Part shown: positions 24,215-35,732 of the stretch, in pieces
Numbering within the stretch: position 1 is the first letter of the stretch
Layout: every line of letters starts with the position of its first letter
Assembly: GCA_973895155.1 (NCBI GenBank)
Contig: OZ316893.1
Span: 17,422,001 to 17,486,000, forward strand
Reading direction: 5' to 3'
Source of the DNA: Marsupella aquatica
Taxonomy: Eukaryota > Marchantiophyta
Length of the DNA: 64,000 nt
Notes under the pieces: generated by a model
What the model saw: the letters and a program-made list of their open reading frames with translations, nothing else
Told to the model about the DNA's origin: nothing
The model's database searches: none
Program-made: the position numbers and the translations under genes

Positions 24215-26170
24215 TGGCACTCTATAAGAAAAGTATTACAACAAATGAACCCAAAACGTATGGAACATTTATGGACTCTACAGAGATCCTACCTGAGATA
24301 AATATGGCCACAAGGAACCCTATAAAAACACCAGACGGCCCCTCCTACTGTATAGTCGATAGCGGGACCTCACATTCTATCTTGAAAAATAAAGAATACT
24401 TCACCCACATAACACCATCACAACGCAAGATAACAACAATAATGGGCCAACATCAATTGGAGGAAGGATATGGACCGGCAACGGTGATTCTACCTCGAGG
24501 GACAACCATAAAAATACACTCGGCCATTTACGCACCCAGAGCAACGAGAAACCTGATAAGTTTTGGAGATATAAGAGCCAACAACCTGCATATAGAGACG
24601 GGAACCTCAAATGAACAAGAAGTCCTACACATAACATCCAAGACACTAACGAACAAAGGAATCTTGGAAACACTAGATGCAACCCCTCCCGGATTTTACG
24701 TCACAAACATACAGAGCTTCCAAACGGAAACTCACAAGAATACTATTACCAAGACTTGGCACAGGAGGCTCGGCCACCCTGGCCTTAACATGTTTCAGAG
24801 GATTATTAAACAAACCAAGGGCATACCAACCACGGTACACCCCACATCCATGCAAGAGCCGTGCCTAGCTTGCTCACAGGGAAAACTGATCATCCGGCCT
24901 TCCCCATCAACAACCGAAAGCCGAATCCCCAACTTTTTGGAGCGGATACACGCTGATGTCTGCGGACCCATAGATCCCCCTAGTGGCCCATTCCGCTTCT
25001 TCCTAGTAGTCATAGACGCATCTACCAAATGGTCCCAAATTTCCCTCTTATCTACACGAAATTTAGTGTTCTCACGCCTCATATCTCATATCCTAAAACT
25101 GAGAGCACAATTCCCGGATAACCACATCCGGACACTCAGAGTAGATAACGCAGGGGAGTTTACCTCTAAAACTTTCGAAGAATTTTGTACTGCTACGGGA
25201 ATAGACGTACAGTACCCGGTCCCCCACGTACACTTCCAGAATGGGATAGCAGAATCCTTGATAAAACGCCTCCAGATAATTGCTCGGCCACTATTAATGC
25301 AGAGTAACCTCCCCACAACAGCATGGGGACATGCAATCCTCCACTCCGCCACATTGTTGAGCTATAGACCATCAGCATTCAACTCTAGTTCACCCCACCA
25401 CCTGGCATTCGGCAATATTCCAAATGTCTCCCACCTGAGGACGTTCGGTTGCCAAGTAATGGTACCAATCCTGGGCCCCAAGCGAACAAAGATGGGCCCT
25501 CAGAGGCAACCAGGCATATACACTGGATGCGACTCCACATCAATTATTCGCTACTTGGAACCAACCACATCCGATGTATTCAAAGCACGCTTCGTAGACT
25601 GCCATTTCTACGAAGACACTTTCCCGAGACTACACACGAAACAGCAAATGGATAAAGACAAGGCGCTCACCTGGCAAATCCAATCTGCATTTTGGAATGA
25701 CCCTCGAACCAGCCATTGAGACACAGAAGTTCAACGAATCCTGCACCTCGCAAAGATGGTAGAACAACTACCAGATTCTTTTGCAGACGCTGCAAAAATG
25801 ACCAGATCCCATATACCAGCGGCAAATGCACCATCTAGAATACAGATGGAAACTCAACCCGCCACGTACAGTGGCGGTACCAAGAGCCAAGCGAGGCCGC
25901 CCACTAGGCTCTAGAGACAAACAACCAAGGCAGAGGAGGGCAACTCCCTCCAGAGAGGCACCAACAATCCAGAGGGCCCCTGCCTCCCCACAGCCTGAGA
26001 CACGAGAAGATAACGAAGAAATTGCCATCAACTACGGCAGCACAGGGCATATATGGGACAGACAACAGACAATACTAGATGAACACTTTGCCTTCCACAT
26101 ATCTCAACAAATAGAAGAAGACTTACCTGACCCAAGGACAATCCCAGAAGCACAAACTCACCCTGACTAG
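24193..26170 (+). pseudogene. copia protease-integrase, copy 2
   Basis: The protease has CIVDSGTSHSIL (about 24350). The pre-integrase motif is TWHRRLGHPG (about 24755). Integrase blocks are HADVCGPID, RVDNAGEF and NGIAESLIKR. A TGA stops the frame at 25717-25719 and a second break occurs near 25890. After that the frame with RGRPLGSRDKQPRQ runs to a TAG at 26168-26170, where copy 1 has Trp. Confidence 0.85.
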
Positions 26171-27880
26171 CCAGAGTGGGAGAAAGCTATTCACCTAGAA
26201 TTGGACTCACTTATATCACGCCAAGTGTTTGGCCCAATAACCCCAGCAACACCAGGCACACACCTGACGGGATACAAATGGACCTTCGTGAAGAAGCGCA
26301 ATGCAAAGGGGGAAGTGGTTAGACACAAGGCCCGCTTAGTAGCTAAGGGATTACTCAAATCCCAGGCAGGGACTACGACCTCACATATTCCCCGGTGATG
26401 AACGTAATTACTTACCGCTACCTGATCACTTTTTCCCAACATCACAACTTATCGATGCACTAAATGGACATAGTGACAGCCTATTTATATGGCCACCTAG
26501 ATACAATAATTCATATGGAGGCACCACCCGAACTGATACAACGAGCGGAACACCACAGTAAGGGGGAGCCAATACATCAAGAATCACATAAACATACACA
26601 AAGTACCTTCGACCACGCCAACGCAGCAGTACTTAAGAAAACAGCAAAATCAATAACATTGGAAGCTTCTTTAAAGCAAGAGTTGCAAAAGAAAAATCTT
26701 ACCACACGCACCCGTTTTGCAGTACAAGTACTCCGCTCAATGTATGGCCTGAAACAGAGCGGCCTGACATGGTATAAGAGATTCAAATCAGAAATGGTAG
26801 CAATGGGATTCATGAACGCTGATATAACACCATGCCTTTTTATTAAGCGAGAAGGGCGCAAACTCATTATCATTGCCATATACATAGACGACTTGAACTT
26901 ATTTGGCACCAGCAGAATCATGCTGGAAACTATTAAACTACTAAAACAGGCATTTGAGATGAGAGACTTGGGGCAGACTACTTTCTGCCTCGGATTGCAA
27001 TTCGAACACTTACCCACTGGAATTTTCCTGCATCAATCTACATATACAAAAAAGATATTGAAGCAATTTAATATGCACCTGGCAAAAGCAGTCCAATCTC
27101 CTATGGACATTCGTTCCTTGGACAAGGATAAGGACATCTTCCGGAAGAGAAACGAGAACGAGCCACTACTTGGCTCAGAAAAACCATACCTATCTGCTAT
27201 AGGTGTGCTAATGTTCCTTGCCAACCAGACCAGACCTGATCTGGCATTCTCGGTGAACTTGTTGGCCCGCCAGAGTGCAGCACCAACCATACGCCACTGG
27301 AATGGCGTTAAGAGAATTTTCTGCTACCTCATAGGTACCATAGATCTGGGATTATTCTACCCCAAGAACGCTACTTACTTACTAACTGGATACGCTGACG
27401 CAGGATATCTATCTGACCCTGAAGACGCCAAGTCACAAGCAGGGTACGTGTTCTTGATGGGACAAACGGCGATTTCATGGAGGAGCAACAAACAAACGCT
27501 CACCACGACTTCATCAAACCACTCCGAAATAATTGCTTTATACGAAGCTAGCCGGGAGTGCATATGGTTATGAAATGTGATCAACCACATACATCAAAAC
27601 ACTGGAACGCCAAGACTGACCGCACCTACACACGTATACGAAGACAACCGACCATGCGTCGACCAAATTCAAGCAGGTTTCATCAAGGGCGACAGGACAA
27701 AACACATTGCTCCTAAGTTCTTCTTTACACACAAGCAGTAGAGCAAGAACATCGAAGTACGCTGGATCCCAAGTGAATCAAACTCTGCAGATATGTTTAC
27801 AAAATCCCTACCTCCTGCCCTTCACAAAAAGCATGCACACTCCATAGGGTTGAGAAGCTTATCTCAATTACTCAGCTGAA
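26171..27880 (+). pseudogene. copia reverse transcriptase-RNase H, copy 2
   Basis: It begins PEWEKAIHLELDSLISRQ. A frameshift lies near 26345 and a TAA at about 26461-26463. The long frame from 26464 then contains YGLKQSGLTWYKRF and catalytic YIDDLNLFG (about 26880). RNase H includes GYADAGYLSD (about 27390). A TGA follows at 27571-27573, where copy 1 has CGA, and a TAG lies near 27740. The protein ends around LRSLSQLLS near 27878. Confidence 0.85.
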
Positions 27881-28457
27881 CTGACAGAGCTGGGTATCGC
27901 AGCTAATGTGCTTGCAGCATTCAGGGGGAGATACTCCCGACTATAGCCGAAAAACTGCAACTCCGCAGACGTCGACACCTCCCCATCATAAGCCAACGAG
28001 ACACCTCACAATACACAAGCCAGGAACAGATTGACACCAGCATAACAATCGATGGGAGCCATCGAACGACGACAAGACCCTGCAACACAACTCGAAAAGT
28101 GCAACACCATTTCCCGAGGAGCCTTAATGCTCCCAGTACCCCGCATCACCGAGGAAGTAGACACATACATTGTTAGGGCTACGAGCTTACAGGACAAAAT
28201 GCCACATAACACTTTCCCGACAAACACACCTTCAAATATCATACTATTTTTACATTAGACCATACACATTAAATCATTTACATAACCTGGAGGGAATGGT
28301 AATACTCTTTCCCCCAACAAGAAAGGAGGGGGGGTTTAATGAGATTACATTCCCCTCCTAGGTATAAACTTAAAATAGATCAAAAATAACCATTCCTTAT
28401 AGTAGACTTCAGATGGTGGCAACATTTCCCCCAGGTCATGTTACCCCCAAGGGGAAG

Positions 28458-28570
28458 TGTTGTAACCCAAGGGTTAAGTCTACCGCAGTCAGGCTAGTCA
28501 TAACCGCCTAACTGCCTAGCTACCTAAGGAACCATATGTATTGGTTGGACGATGAATGAAGCATTAGTTG
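28458..28570 (+). repeat. 3' LTR of copia copy 2, truncated
   Basis: TGTTGTAACCCAAGGG follows the purine tract and resembles the copy 1 LTR start. No TATA box or CA end follows before CACTA-type sequence begins, so only the first ~110 bp appear to remain. Confidence 0.5.
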
Positions 28571-28599
28571 TTGACACACCACAACATCCCTCGTGTTTT

Positions 28600-28920
28600 T
28601 CATTTTGAATGCATGTGCCAATTAATGTCACTACTGTCATTAACGTCGTGCGGATATAGTAACTTTGCAATACACGACAACTTTGGTTTCATATGTACCC
28701 TCAAACGACGTAAGTGAATATACGTCATTTTCTGTGGAGATTTTACGTCGTGTGGAAGATTGCAAACTGGGTTGTGGGTAAACTAACATCATTTAGGCCT
28801 CAATAAAATGACGTAAACTGGAATTAACGTTGTAAGGAGGTTGTCTGGTACGACGTAGTTTGAAGATACGTTGGTCTACCTTGCGCCTCACGACGTAATA
28901 GTCATACAACGACGTTACCC
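28600..28920. repeat. CACTA repeat array beside the transposase 3' end
   Basis: It is rich in words such as ttaacgtcgtgc, aacgacgtaag, tacgtcatttt, ttacgtcgtgtgg, gacgtaaactg, acgacgtaatag and caacgacgttac. Their spacing is irregular (about 20-50 bp) and they occur on both strands. It matches the motif of the terminal arrays at 22.4 and 51.8 kb. Confidence 0.7.
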
Positions 28921-29292
28921 ACAGATGCTACAAACCCACATGAAGGTGGCCATAACCAATATATACATGCACTCTCGGGGGGATCAGTATATGAAGGGTC
29001 ATACATCACGTGCGACGGTTTGGGTCATTTATGACCCCCCTAAGTCACTTTCTAGAAAGTTGTACGGCACCAATCATGTGATGACACGTATGCATTTTGC
29101 AATTAAACAACCCTATATTTCCATAGAAGACTTAATAAGTCTTCCGCCAAAACCATTTAAATGGCCCTATACTTCGTCGCACATGATATGCCACTTCCAT
29201 GGAAGTGACCCCCCCCGAGCATGCACTCAATACATTTATGGTCATGGATCCATATCGTCTACAATTACTGATGCCATCAAACCCTTCCTTTG

Positions 29293-30525
29293 TCATGGGA
29301 AGATGGGAATGACGATGGACCATCCACTCATAGTGTGCATTGGAACCATAATACACTGATCCACTTGGCTAGGAAATACTATAGTATCACTAACCTCAGT
29401 TTCGGATGGTGCTACACGAGTCGTGTCTACCCGATAGAACCCACACTCATCTTTCACCATGGTGGCTCTATGTGTAGGTGACATGATGGATTTGTGCCAC
29501 CGCACCTCTAACACAGTAGTAGTAAATGACCCAAAGTGAACGTCTAAAATATCCAATACAGTGCCACAATAGGGAATCTCAACATCACCTGGGTCTGTCA
29601 ACATGAACACTCCTGAGTTACATGTACTCTTCTTCATGTGGTCCGTCCTCCAAGTGCCAAAGTGGTGCCCTGACTCATACATGTGTGTATGGGTCGTTGC
29701 CCACAACCCTGATCCCCTAATGATGTTTTGTACATCAATGGGAATGGATAAGGGTCCATGCTCTGCAAGGAGCTTATCCATGTGCTCCAATGCCCATATG
29801 AAAAATAATGCATACCGTCGTGGAACTATCGGTTGCTGCTCCAAGAATGCACTGCAAAAAATGTATGAATCCATGAGAATATTGCACAATCCAAAGAAGT
29901 GCTCCTTTAACCCACTCTAAATTCTACACACATAGAATGTAGAATAACATTTACTGTTAGATTAACATATATATAGAGTTGCATATATGTACCTATGCAA
30001 CTCCCTCCACTGAGACATCTCTGGGAGATTTCCCAACACATAATTGTGGATCTGTACTCAAAGTATGTTGTCATGTAGTGAACGCTTTTTTGACGCACCC
30101 ATCAAACGCAACCCACCATTGTCATCATCTTGTGCCTCTTCCCAAGCTCTGGGAGCTTCTGTGTGCAAACTCCCTATCATCCCTCCAGAATAAAAGAGGC
30201 ACTCTGACATGATATACCCCGTTGCCATACTTCCCTCTAGTCGAGCTGGTTGACGCACCATGGACTTGAGCACTTTCATGAAGCGCTCTACCCAATACAT
30301 CCAACGTGCATGGGCAGGACCAGCAATTGCGACCTCATCCACCAAGTGACATAGTAAATGCAATTGCATGTCAAATATGCATGGGGGAAACACCTTCTCC
30401 ATATTGCACATCACGCGAGATGACCTCTCCCTCATCAAAGGAATCTCAGACTCCTTTATCTCCTTAGCGCATACCCGCCTATGTTCCTCCTCAAAACCAT
30501 CAAAGATTTTGTATATCAGATCCAC
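29293..30525 (-). pseudogene. CACTA transposase C-terminal domains (DUF4218 and DUF4216 types)
   Basis: The sense direction begins at 30525. EKVFPPCIFDMQLHLLCHLV and GPAHARWMYWVERFMKVLK (DUF4218) occupy about 30400-30240. The C-terminal DUF4216-like region is at 29889-29293, with IPYCGTVLDILDVHFG and VKDECGFYRVDTTR. These are the two domains that follow the catalytic core in plant TNP2 proteins. The stretches between (29890-30057) are probably introns or decayed exons. This is part of one multi-exon gene running from 35.6 to 29.3 kb. Confidence 0.8.
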
Positions 30526-32690
30526 ATTGGGCCGTAGAAAAATAAGTTTGAAATACTTGTTGAATTACAGGGGTCCTGTAGCGGCAACAGGGACTTGCAA
30601 GAGAGCAATGGAAGAGAGGGTACGTGATCATACCTGAAAATGGAGCACATCTCATATATAGTCAGACGGAGTAAACAACGCTCCCGGGAATCATCACAAC
30701 AACGCAAGACTGCTGGTAGCACATGTTGAATCAACTTGTGATAATTATGAAACTTCAACCCTATTGGGGGTATGTGATCATTCCTTGTAGTGCACCCACA
30801 AAAACCAGCTCCGTAATGGCTAGGGAACTTCATCTCGCTTACCATCCCATTCATGTCCTTCAAAACCTCTCTTGGCAAAATCCAAGGACCAGGAAGTTTC
30901 TCCCCAGTACGTGTTATCCAACAACTCTTCGCTACTCCAACCCTCTCAGCATCCTCTCGGACTCCACGAGTGTCATTCGTCCCATAAATGTGCTTCACCA
31001 AGTTCTTAGCAACATTCACTTCAATGTGCATGGGGTCCAACAACCATTGCACCTGGAGTCTCTAGAAATTGAAATAACATATTTCATCAGTTGCAATCTC
31101 TAAATTAAGCATTTTATTGGGCTAATTTGCTATAAAGGAACCATGCACTTCTATCACTTACCCTCCAATAAGGCAAGTCCCCCATAGCTGAGCGTCGGTT
31201 TACTCCACAATCCTTGGGTTTCAGTAACTTTGCTTCCACCTTCTCTGCCTTTGAATTTGTCCTTCAGCTGAAGGGCCATTAGGACATGGCCGCAATTCAG
31301 TCTCTGCCCAATGTGTTGTGTTTTGTTGCAAGTGGTCATCCATTGCCAACCGGACCCTACTGCCCTCATATGTGGTTTTGTGTAGTAGTCTTGAGTACCT
31401 CCCACGCAATTTTGGGCCACATGAAGGGCAAGCTGAAAAACCTGCCCCCTTCAGGCCAGATATTGTCCCCATACCTGCCATTTCATTGAACCATGTTCAG
31501 ACCACAAATAACCCCAACACATGCATTGTACATGACATTGTGCAAACAATAGCCATTGGGTTGCCCACTGAATTACCTGGACCATCTGTGGTGCACTGAG
31601 TGATCATCACCCTTATATTGAAGGTCATGCCATTGCCTGGTTCACGAGTGACATCTATTGTTGATGCTCCAACCTCCCACAGATTATGTAGCTCTCTTCA
31701 TAAGCTGGAGCCAAACAGATATCAGGATTCTTACAGGCCTTGGGTCCAAGAATTATAGCTAATAGAAGCACATGACCCTTCTTCATTGCCAACCATGGAG
31801 GGATGTTCTGATTTATCAAAAGAACAGGCCAGATGGACTTAGGCTTCCGTCGTTGTTTATATGGGTTCACTCCATCGATTTCCAACCCCAAACGAACATT
31901 TCTTGGCTCCTGGGCAAAATTTGGCCAAGTGGCATCAATGTGCTTCCACGTTGGACTATCTTGGTGGTATTGCATTATCCGTGGTGGGGATTTGTTCTCC
32001 ACATGCCAAGTATGTAGTGTGGATAAGTGCTTTCATCGGTAGAGATGCTGAAGTCGGGGAGTGATTGGGAAATAACAAAAAACCTGCCAGATCCAATGTA
32101 ACTCGTCAATTTGACGACAATCACACTAAACATCCTTCCACACTACGTATTATTAAAACTAACATCGTGGAGGACGACGTTTCTTACATACGATGTACCT
32201 TGAGACGTTAGTTACGGATTCCCATACGACGTTAAAAAACATCTACGTCATTTTGAAAGACGCTAAGTGAGATGGATGACGTAAAGTAATCAAGTAACAT
32301 AGTCATATACGGCGTTGTTTGAAAGAACGCAATGTTAAAAGTCATACTTTCTTGTTTTCACATTGCGTTGAGGAGAACATTACCTTTTCTGCAATCTTGT
32401 CTCCAATGGTGTCTGGTCAATATCGTGGAAGCCTACAATGTTCCTTTGGGCAGTGAGTGTGATCCTTGTACACCCCTCTATACAAGATGCACCCACCTGG
32501 GCACATGTGGATAGTCTCTAAAGCCAATCCAATTGATGCTAACAACTTCTTAGCCTCCCTCACACATCCAGGGAGAGTATTTGGTTGGGGCAAGAGTTTG
32601 GTGTGGAATAATTGGAAGAGTGCATGTGTATGGACATCCGAACCATTGAAAACTCCTTGCACATTCAACATCAACAAAGTTGTACCCAAC
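30526..32690 (-). pseudogene. CACTA TNP2-type transposase core (Transposase_21)
   Basis: Sense order: TLLMLNVQGVFNGSDVHTHA and LETIHMCPGGCILYRGVYKD (32689-32417). Next come WPNFAQEPRNVRLGLEIDG and IWPVLLINQNIPPWLAMKKG (32002-31655). GFSACPSCGPKLRGRY follows (about 31440), then LLDPMHIEVNVAKNLVKHIYG-like residues and HKLIQHVLPAVLRCC (31052-30516). All match the ordered blocks of plant TNP2. Introns lie between the blocks; the one at about 32080-32350 is filled with acgtcgt-like repeats. Some blocks are out of frame or contain stops, so the copy is probably inactive. Confidence 0.85.
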
Positions 32691-32829
32691 CTGTATTTGC
32701 AAAAACCACAAAAACCAGACTTTTTGCAATTAGTCCAGGTAGCTAGATGGCATGCCTGGCACTACAACTTAGACTACCCAATATTCAATGGATGAAATTC
32801 CAGAGTTGTGATAATTTAAGGACAACCTT

Positions 32830-33612
32830 ACCGTGAGGATGGAGATCCCTCAAATAGTGGTGTTCTGGCTTCAGTTTCCAAGTGATCCCAATCTTCTTGA
32901 TCCACTTCCATGATAGGGTGCTCGGCGTCAGGTGCATGAGGTCCAAAGTGAAGAGTAAAGTTACATCATCAGTTATCAGTCGTTTCCATCAGTTGACCTG
33001 ATATCAGTCGCCACATCATCTCAGAGAGGCCGCCAAGATGCGGCGCCAAAAAAATGCGAAAAAAAAGTTTTCATTTTTTTTTTCAAAATTTGATGAAGAA
33101 AAAAAAATTGAAATTTTTTCACTATGGGGTCCGTACCGTACGGACATCGCTTCTCGGCGGGGTCAGCCAAGATGGCCAGATGTCCGTACTGTACAAACAC
33201 CAAATTTTGGCAAATTTTTTTTTCAATTTGTTTTTGTTTTGAAATTTTCAAAAAAATAATTTTTAATTTTTTTTTTCCATTTTTTTTTGTCCGCACGCTG
33301 ATCTCGGCGAGGTCAGCTGAGATTGAGTCAATCTCAGCCGCCTAGCTGAGATGCGTGGAAGTGCAAAGTTGTCATCTTAGTTGCTCAGCTGAGATTCAAA
33401 AAAAAATCAGCGGAAAAACTGATAACTGATGATCCTCGTTACCCAAAGTGAACGTCAACAAGGTGGGCAAAGGCATCTTCTTCAAGGATAGGGTCATCTC
33501 CCTCATCTCCCTCATCGTCATCATCATTCAACTCTCCATCATATGCATCATGGTACTCCTCATCCTGATCGTCCATCTCATCTGGTCAAGGGGATGACTC
33601 TTAGCATCCTCC
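32830..33612 (-). pseudogene. CACTA transposase acidic N-terminal exon, interrupted by a MITE
   Basis: The sense frame opens near 33580 with MDDQDEEYHDAYDGELN and a run of Asp/Glu, then AFAHLVDVHFG. The MITE at 32953-33442 interrupts it. Beyond it the frame resumes as PHAPDAEHPIMEVDQEDWDH and ETEARTPLFEGSPSS, ending at a gtaagg donor near 32830. ARTPLFEGS corresponds to the A-x-PLF-x-G block before the TNP2 core. Removing the MITE and one copy of its duplicated target restores a continuous frame. Confidence 0.75.
32953..33442. mobile_element. 490-bp MITE, probably Mutator-like
   Basis: It is flanked by ccaaagtgaa on both sides (32943-32952 and 33443-33452), a 9-10-bp target duplication typical of Mutator-like elements. 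Perfect 16-bp inverted repeats atcatcagttatcagt lie near the ends (32965-32980 and 33418-33433). The interior is A/T-homopolymer rich and has inner inverted copies of ctcagctgagat. There is no coding capacity; the short frames in its poly-A tracts are chance. Confidence 0.8.
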
Positions 33613-33842
33613 TCATCTGAGAAATTTAAGGTGGCACGTACATGAAAGGCACGGGCTGATGTAGTCATCATTGATGGGTGAGGTGGGGGAGTAATATGTA
33701 CACCATCCTAGAGTTCTCAATATGCAATGACAGATCACAATTAGAGAAAGGGTTTCCGTGATAAAACTTACAATGAAACATCAATAATGAAAAATGGAAG
33801 GGTCACCCCATAAGGAATATGTCATGTACACATGTAAACATC

Positions 33843-35000
33843 AATGCCAATCATAATCTATGAGAATCTCTTCCCCTGCTCTAATGGAGGTATTTACAAA
33901 CGACAGCAAACAGCAAACGGTATAGCAAACAGAAACTGGTAACAGGAAAATGAGTGGTAATTTTTTTTGAATTTTTTTGAATTTTTTTTTTGAATGTTTT
34001 TTTTTGCCAACGCCCAAATCTAGCCAAAAAATGTTTTTATTTAATTTTTTTGGGAAAATGTGACTTTTTTGAAAATATTTTTTGATTGTCATTTTTCCTA
34101 GTAACAGTAACTTTTTGCTGGTAACATGAAAATTTTTGCTGGTACCAGGAAACCTGTTTCCTGTTTTCTGTTTTCTGTCACGGGTGCCATACCCCTCTAA
34201 TGGTGCGGGTAGCATGTGTCAACGTGTAATGCGTGCATGCTACAGGCAAACGAGGGTGACTCTGGTCATGGTACTCATGCCACTCAGCGTTTGGCCTAAA
34301 CCCTAAATGCCGAGAACCAATAGTGTTGTTGATGTAACCCGCCAAGTTCCCCGTGCGAGGCGGGTAACCATCAATCTGAGCATACCTAGGGTCCAACTTT
34401 AGTGACATGCCATATCGACTAAAGGTTGGACACTTTCGGGACAAGATGTGCCATCTCGCCAACGAATACTTTGGCCCATAGAATGGAAACAACTGAGGCA
34501 AATCATTGGGTGCACAACCAATAGGGACCACGATATCCACAAGAGCAAATACTCCAAGTCCTACATGAGTCCTCAATGTGGAGGGAAGGATGACCCATGG
34601 GCGGTCCCAAACTATAATAGGCTCCCAAAGCGGGAGGTCCATAGGGAGTCCAAACTGGGCTGGGAAGGAGTCCTTTAAGATATCCAAGGCTCTCCCTCGC
34701 AACTCTCTTGGTGCCCGGGACACCGATGCATCAAGAAACGGGCATTGGGGCAAAACAATCCTAGGTGGACGGGAGTCAATCGATCGGGGTCTCGTGGTCA
34801 CCACTACTCCCCTCTCAATAGGGTGCATCCTAAACACTCTCCTCCTCCTACAAAATACACGGTCTATTGCCCTCAATGTGGCTGGCAATGTGGATGGATG
34901 GATGAGTGGTGCGAGCGCACGACATGCAATGTCTCTCAAGTGGTCCACAGGCAAAGATCGCACTACAGGAATCTGTTCCACATGTTCACCAAAACAAGTT
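33843..35000 (-). pseudogene. SET-domain (lysine methyltransferase-like) exon within the CACTA transposase gene
   Basis: The sense frame runs from about 34990, after an acceptor tggaacag, to the stop at 33843-33845. The N-terminal part is basic (CRRRRVFRM). The SET domain starts at HVGLGVFALVDI (about 34450). It has PFYGPKY, then GNLAGYINNTIGSRHLGFRP followed by NAEW, corresponding to the N-x-x-x-PN core. It ends with RTIRAGEEILIDYDW, the GEE-x-x-x-DY motif. SET domains transfer methyl groups from S-adenosylmethionine to lysines, mostly on histones. A MITE (33888-34194) splits the last motif, and its removal restores the frame. Upstream and downstream exons on the same strand belong to the transposase, so the SET domain appears to be part of, or captured by, the CACTA gene. 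Confidence 0.75.
33888..34194. mobile_element. 307-bp MITE, probably hAT-like, inside the SET exon
   Basis: It is flanked by ctctaatgg at 33879-33887 and 34195-34203 (8-9-bp duplication). The ends aggtatttac and, in reverse complement, gggtatggcaccc are imperfect inverted repeats. Inner gaaactggtaacaggaaa and aacaggaaacagg words extend the symmetry. It contains no gene. The host frame continues across it (RTIR to AGEEILIDYDW) when it and one duplication are removed. Confidence 0.8.
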
Positions 35001-35104
35001 CAGAAGATGACAATCAAAAAATAATTCAAGGAAGGAGATGTTATCATAATTGCAATACCCAAGAAAATTGTACTACCTCTTGGTTCGGGGGAATGTAACG
35101 ACCA

Positions 35105-35580
35105 TGGATCCCTAAATGGCTAAGGACAGTGGTCCTCTCGTGTAAGACAACACCCTTGCATCGTCTGCGAGGGCAAGGCATCTTGCAAACTGGCCCAATC
35201 CCCTAAAGAGCAGCCATGGACTCTCCAAATCCATCTGCACGATGGGGGCTCTGGCCGTTCCTGCCCTCAGAACGATGTCTGCGTCGATGACACCTGGATC
35301 GGTGACGCCTAGATCGATCATATATGTCTGGTGAGTAATCTCTCTCCCGGTCCGACAGGTCGTCCCTCCCCCTATGATGATGGTCATCTCTACGTCGGGT
35401 GTAAGTACCCCCACCATGGTCCTCATAGGATGAGTCATCCCTCCTCCTCCCTCCCTTGTCATCCCTCCTCCTCCGCCGCTCGTCATCGCTCCTACAGCCC
35501 GATGAAGCTGAACTCCCCCTATGCCGATGATGGTGTCTGTCTCGGTGAGAACTACCGCCATGCTCTTCATCATTGTCAAA
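35105..35580 (-). pseudogene. CACTA transposase first visible exon: Arg/Asp-rich region and zinc-binding Transpos_assoc-like motif
   Basis: The sense frame from 35580 reads as a long Arg/Asp/His/Ser-rich tract (SSHRDRHHHRHRG, DDERRRRRDDKGRRRRDD). After one TAG (about 35207) comes PVCKMPCPRRRCKGVVL and TTVLSHLGIHGRY. The CP-x3-C then HL-x-x-HG pattern resembles the transposase-associated domain at the N-terminus of plant TNP2 proteins. The exon would end at a gtagta donor near 35105. Element F cuts the 5' side at 35581, so the true start is not visible. Confidence 0.6.
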
Positions 35581-35732
35581 TGTGACGTCGCCAGCACGAC
35601 GGTTAATGAGTGATCCGGTCTAATCTGTGCTTAGCACGCGCACTAAGGACATAGTAGTCCATAATAATTAGCATAACAACACTAAAATAGGTAGTAACCA
35701 CGACTAGGACATCATTAGTCAATAAGGAGCAT

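Larger units (their letters stand above)
23273..28570 (+). mobile_element. Ty1/copia retrotransposon, copy 2 (decayed)
   Basis: This has the same order and family as copy 1, with about half the residues identical by eye. It lies inside the CACTA left arm. At least five in-frame stops and four frameshifts are visible. The 3' LTR start at 28458 follows a purine tract (aaggggaag), and CACTA subterminal repeats resume by about 28600. Confidence 0.85.

Noticed and set aside
24190-24215. Programmed frameshift between gag and pol in copia copy 2
   Set aside because: Copy 1 of the same family is continuous at this point and copy 2 has many other lesions, so a simple 1-bp loss is more likely.
33021-33345. 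Short ORFs with Lys/Phe runs
   Set aside because: Translated A/T homopolymers inside a MITE.
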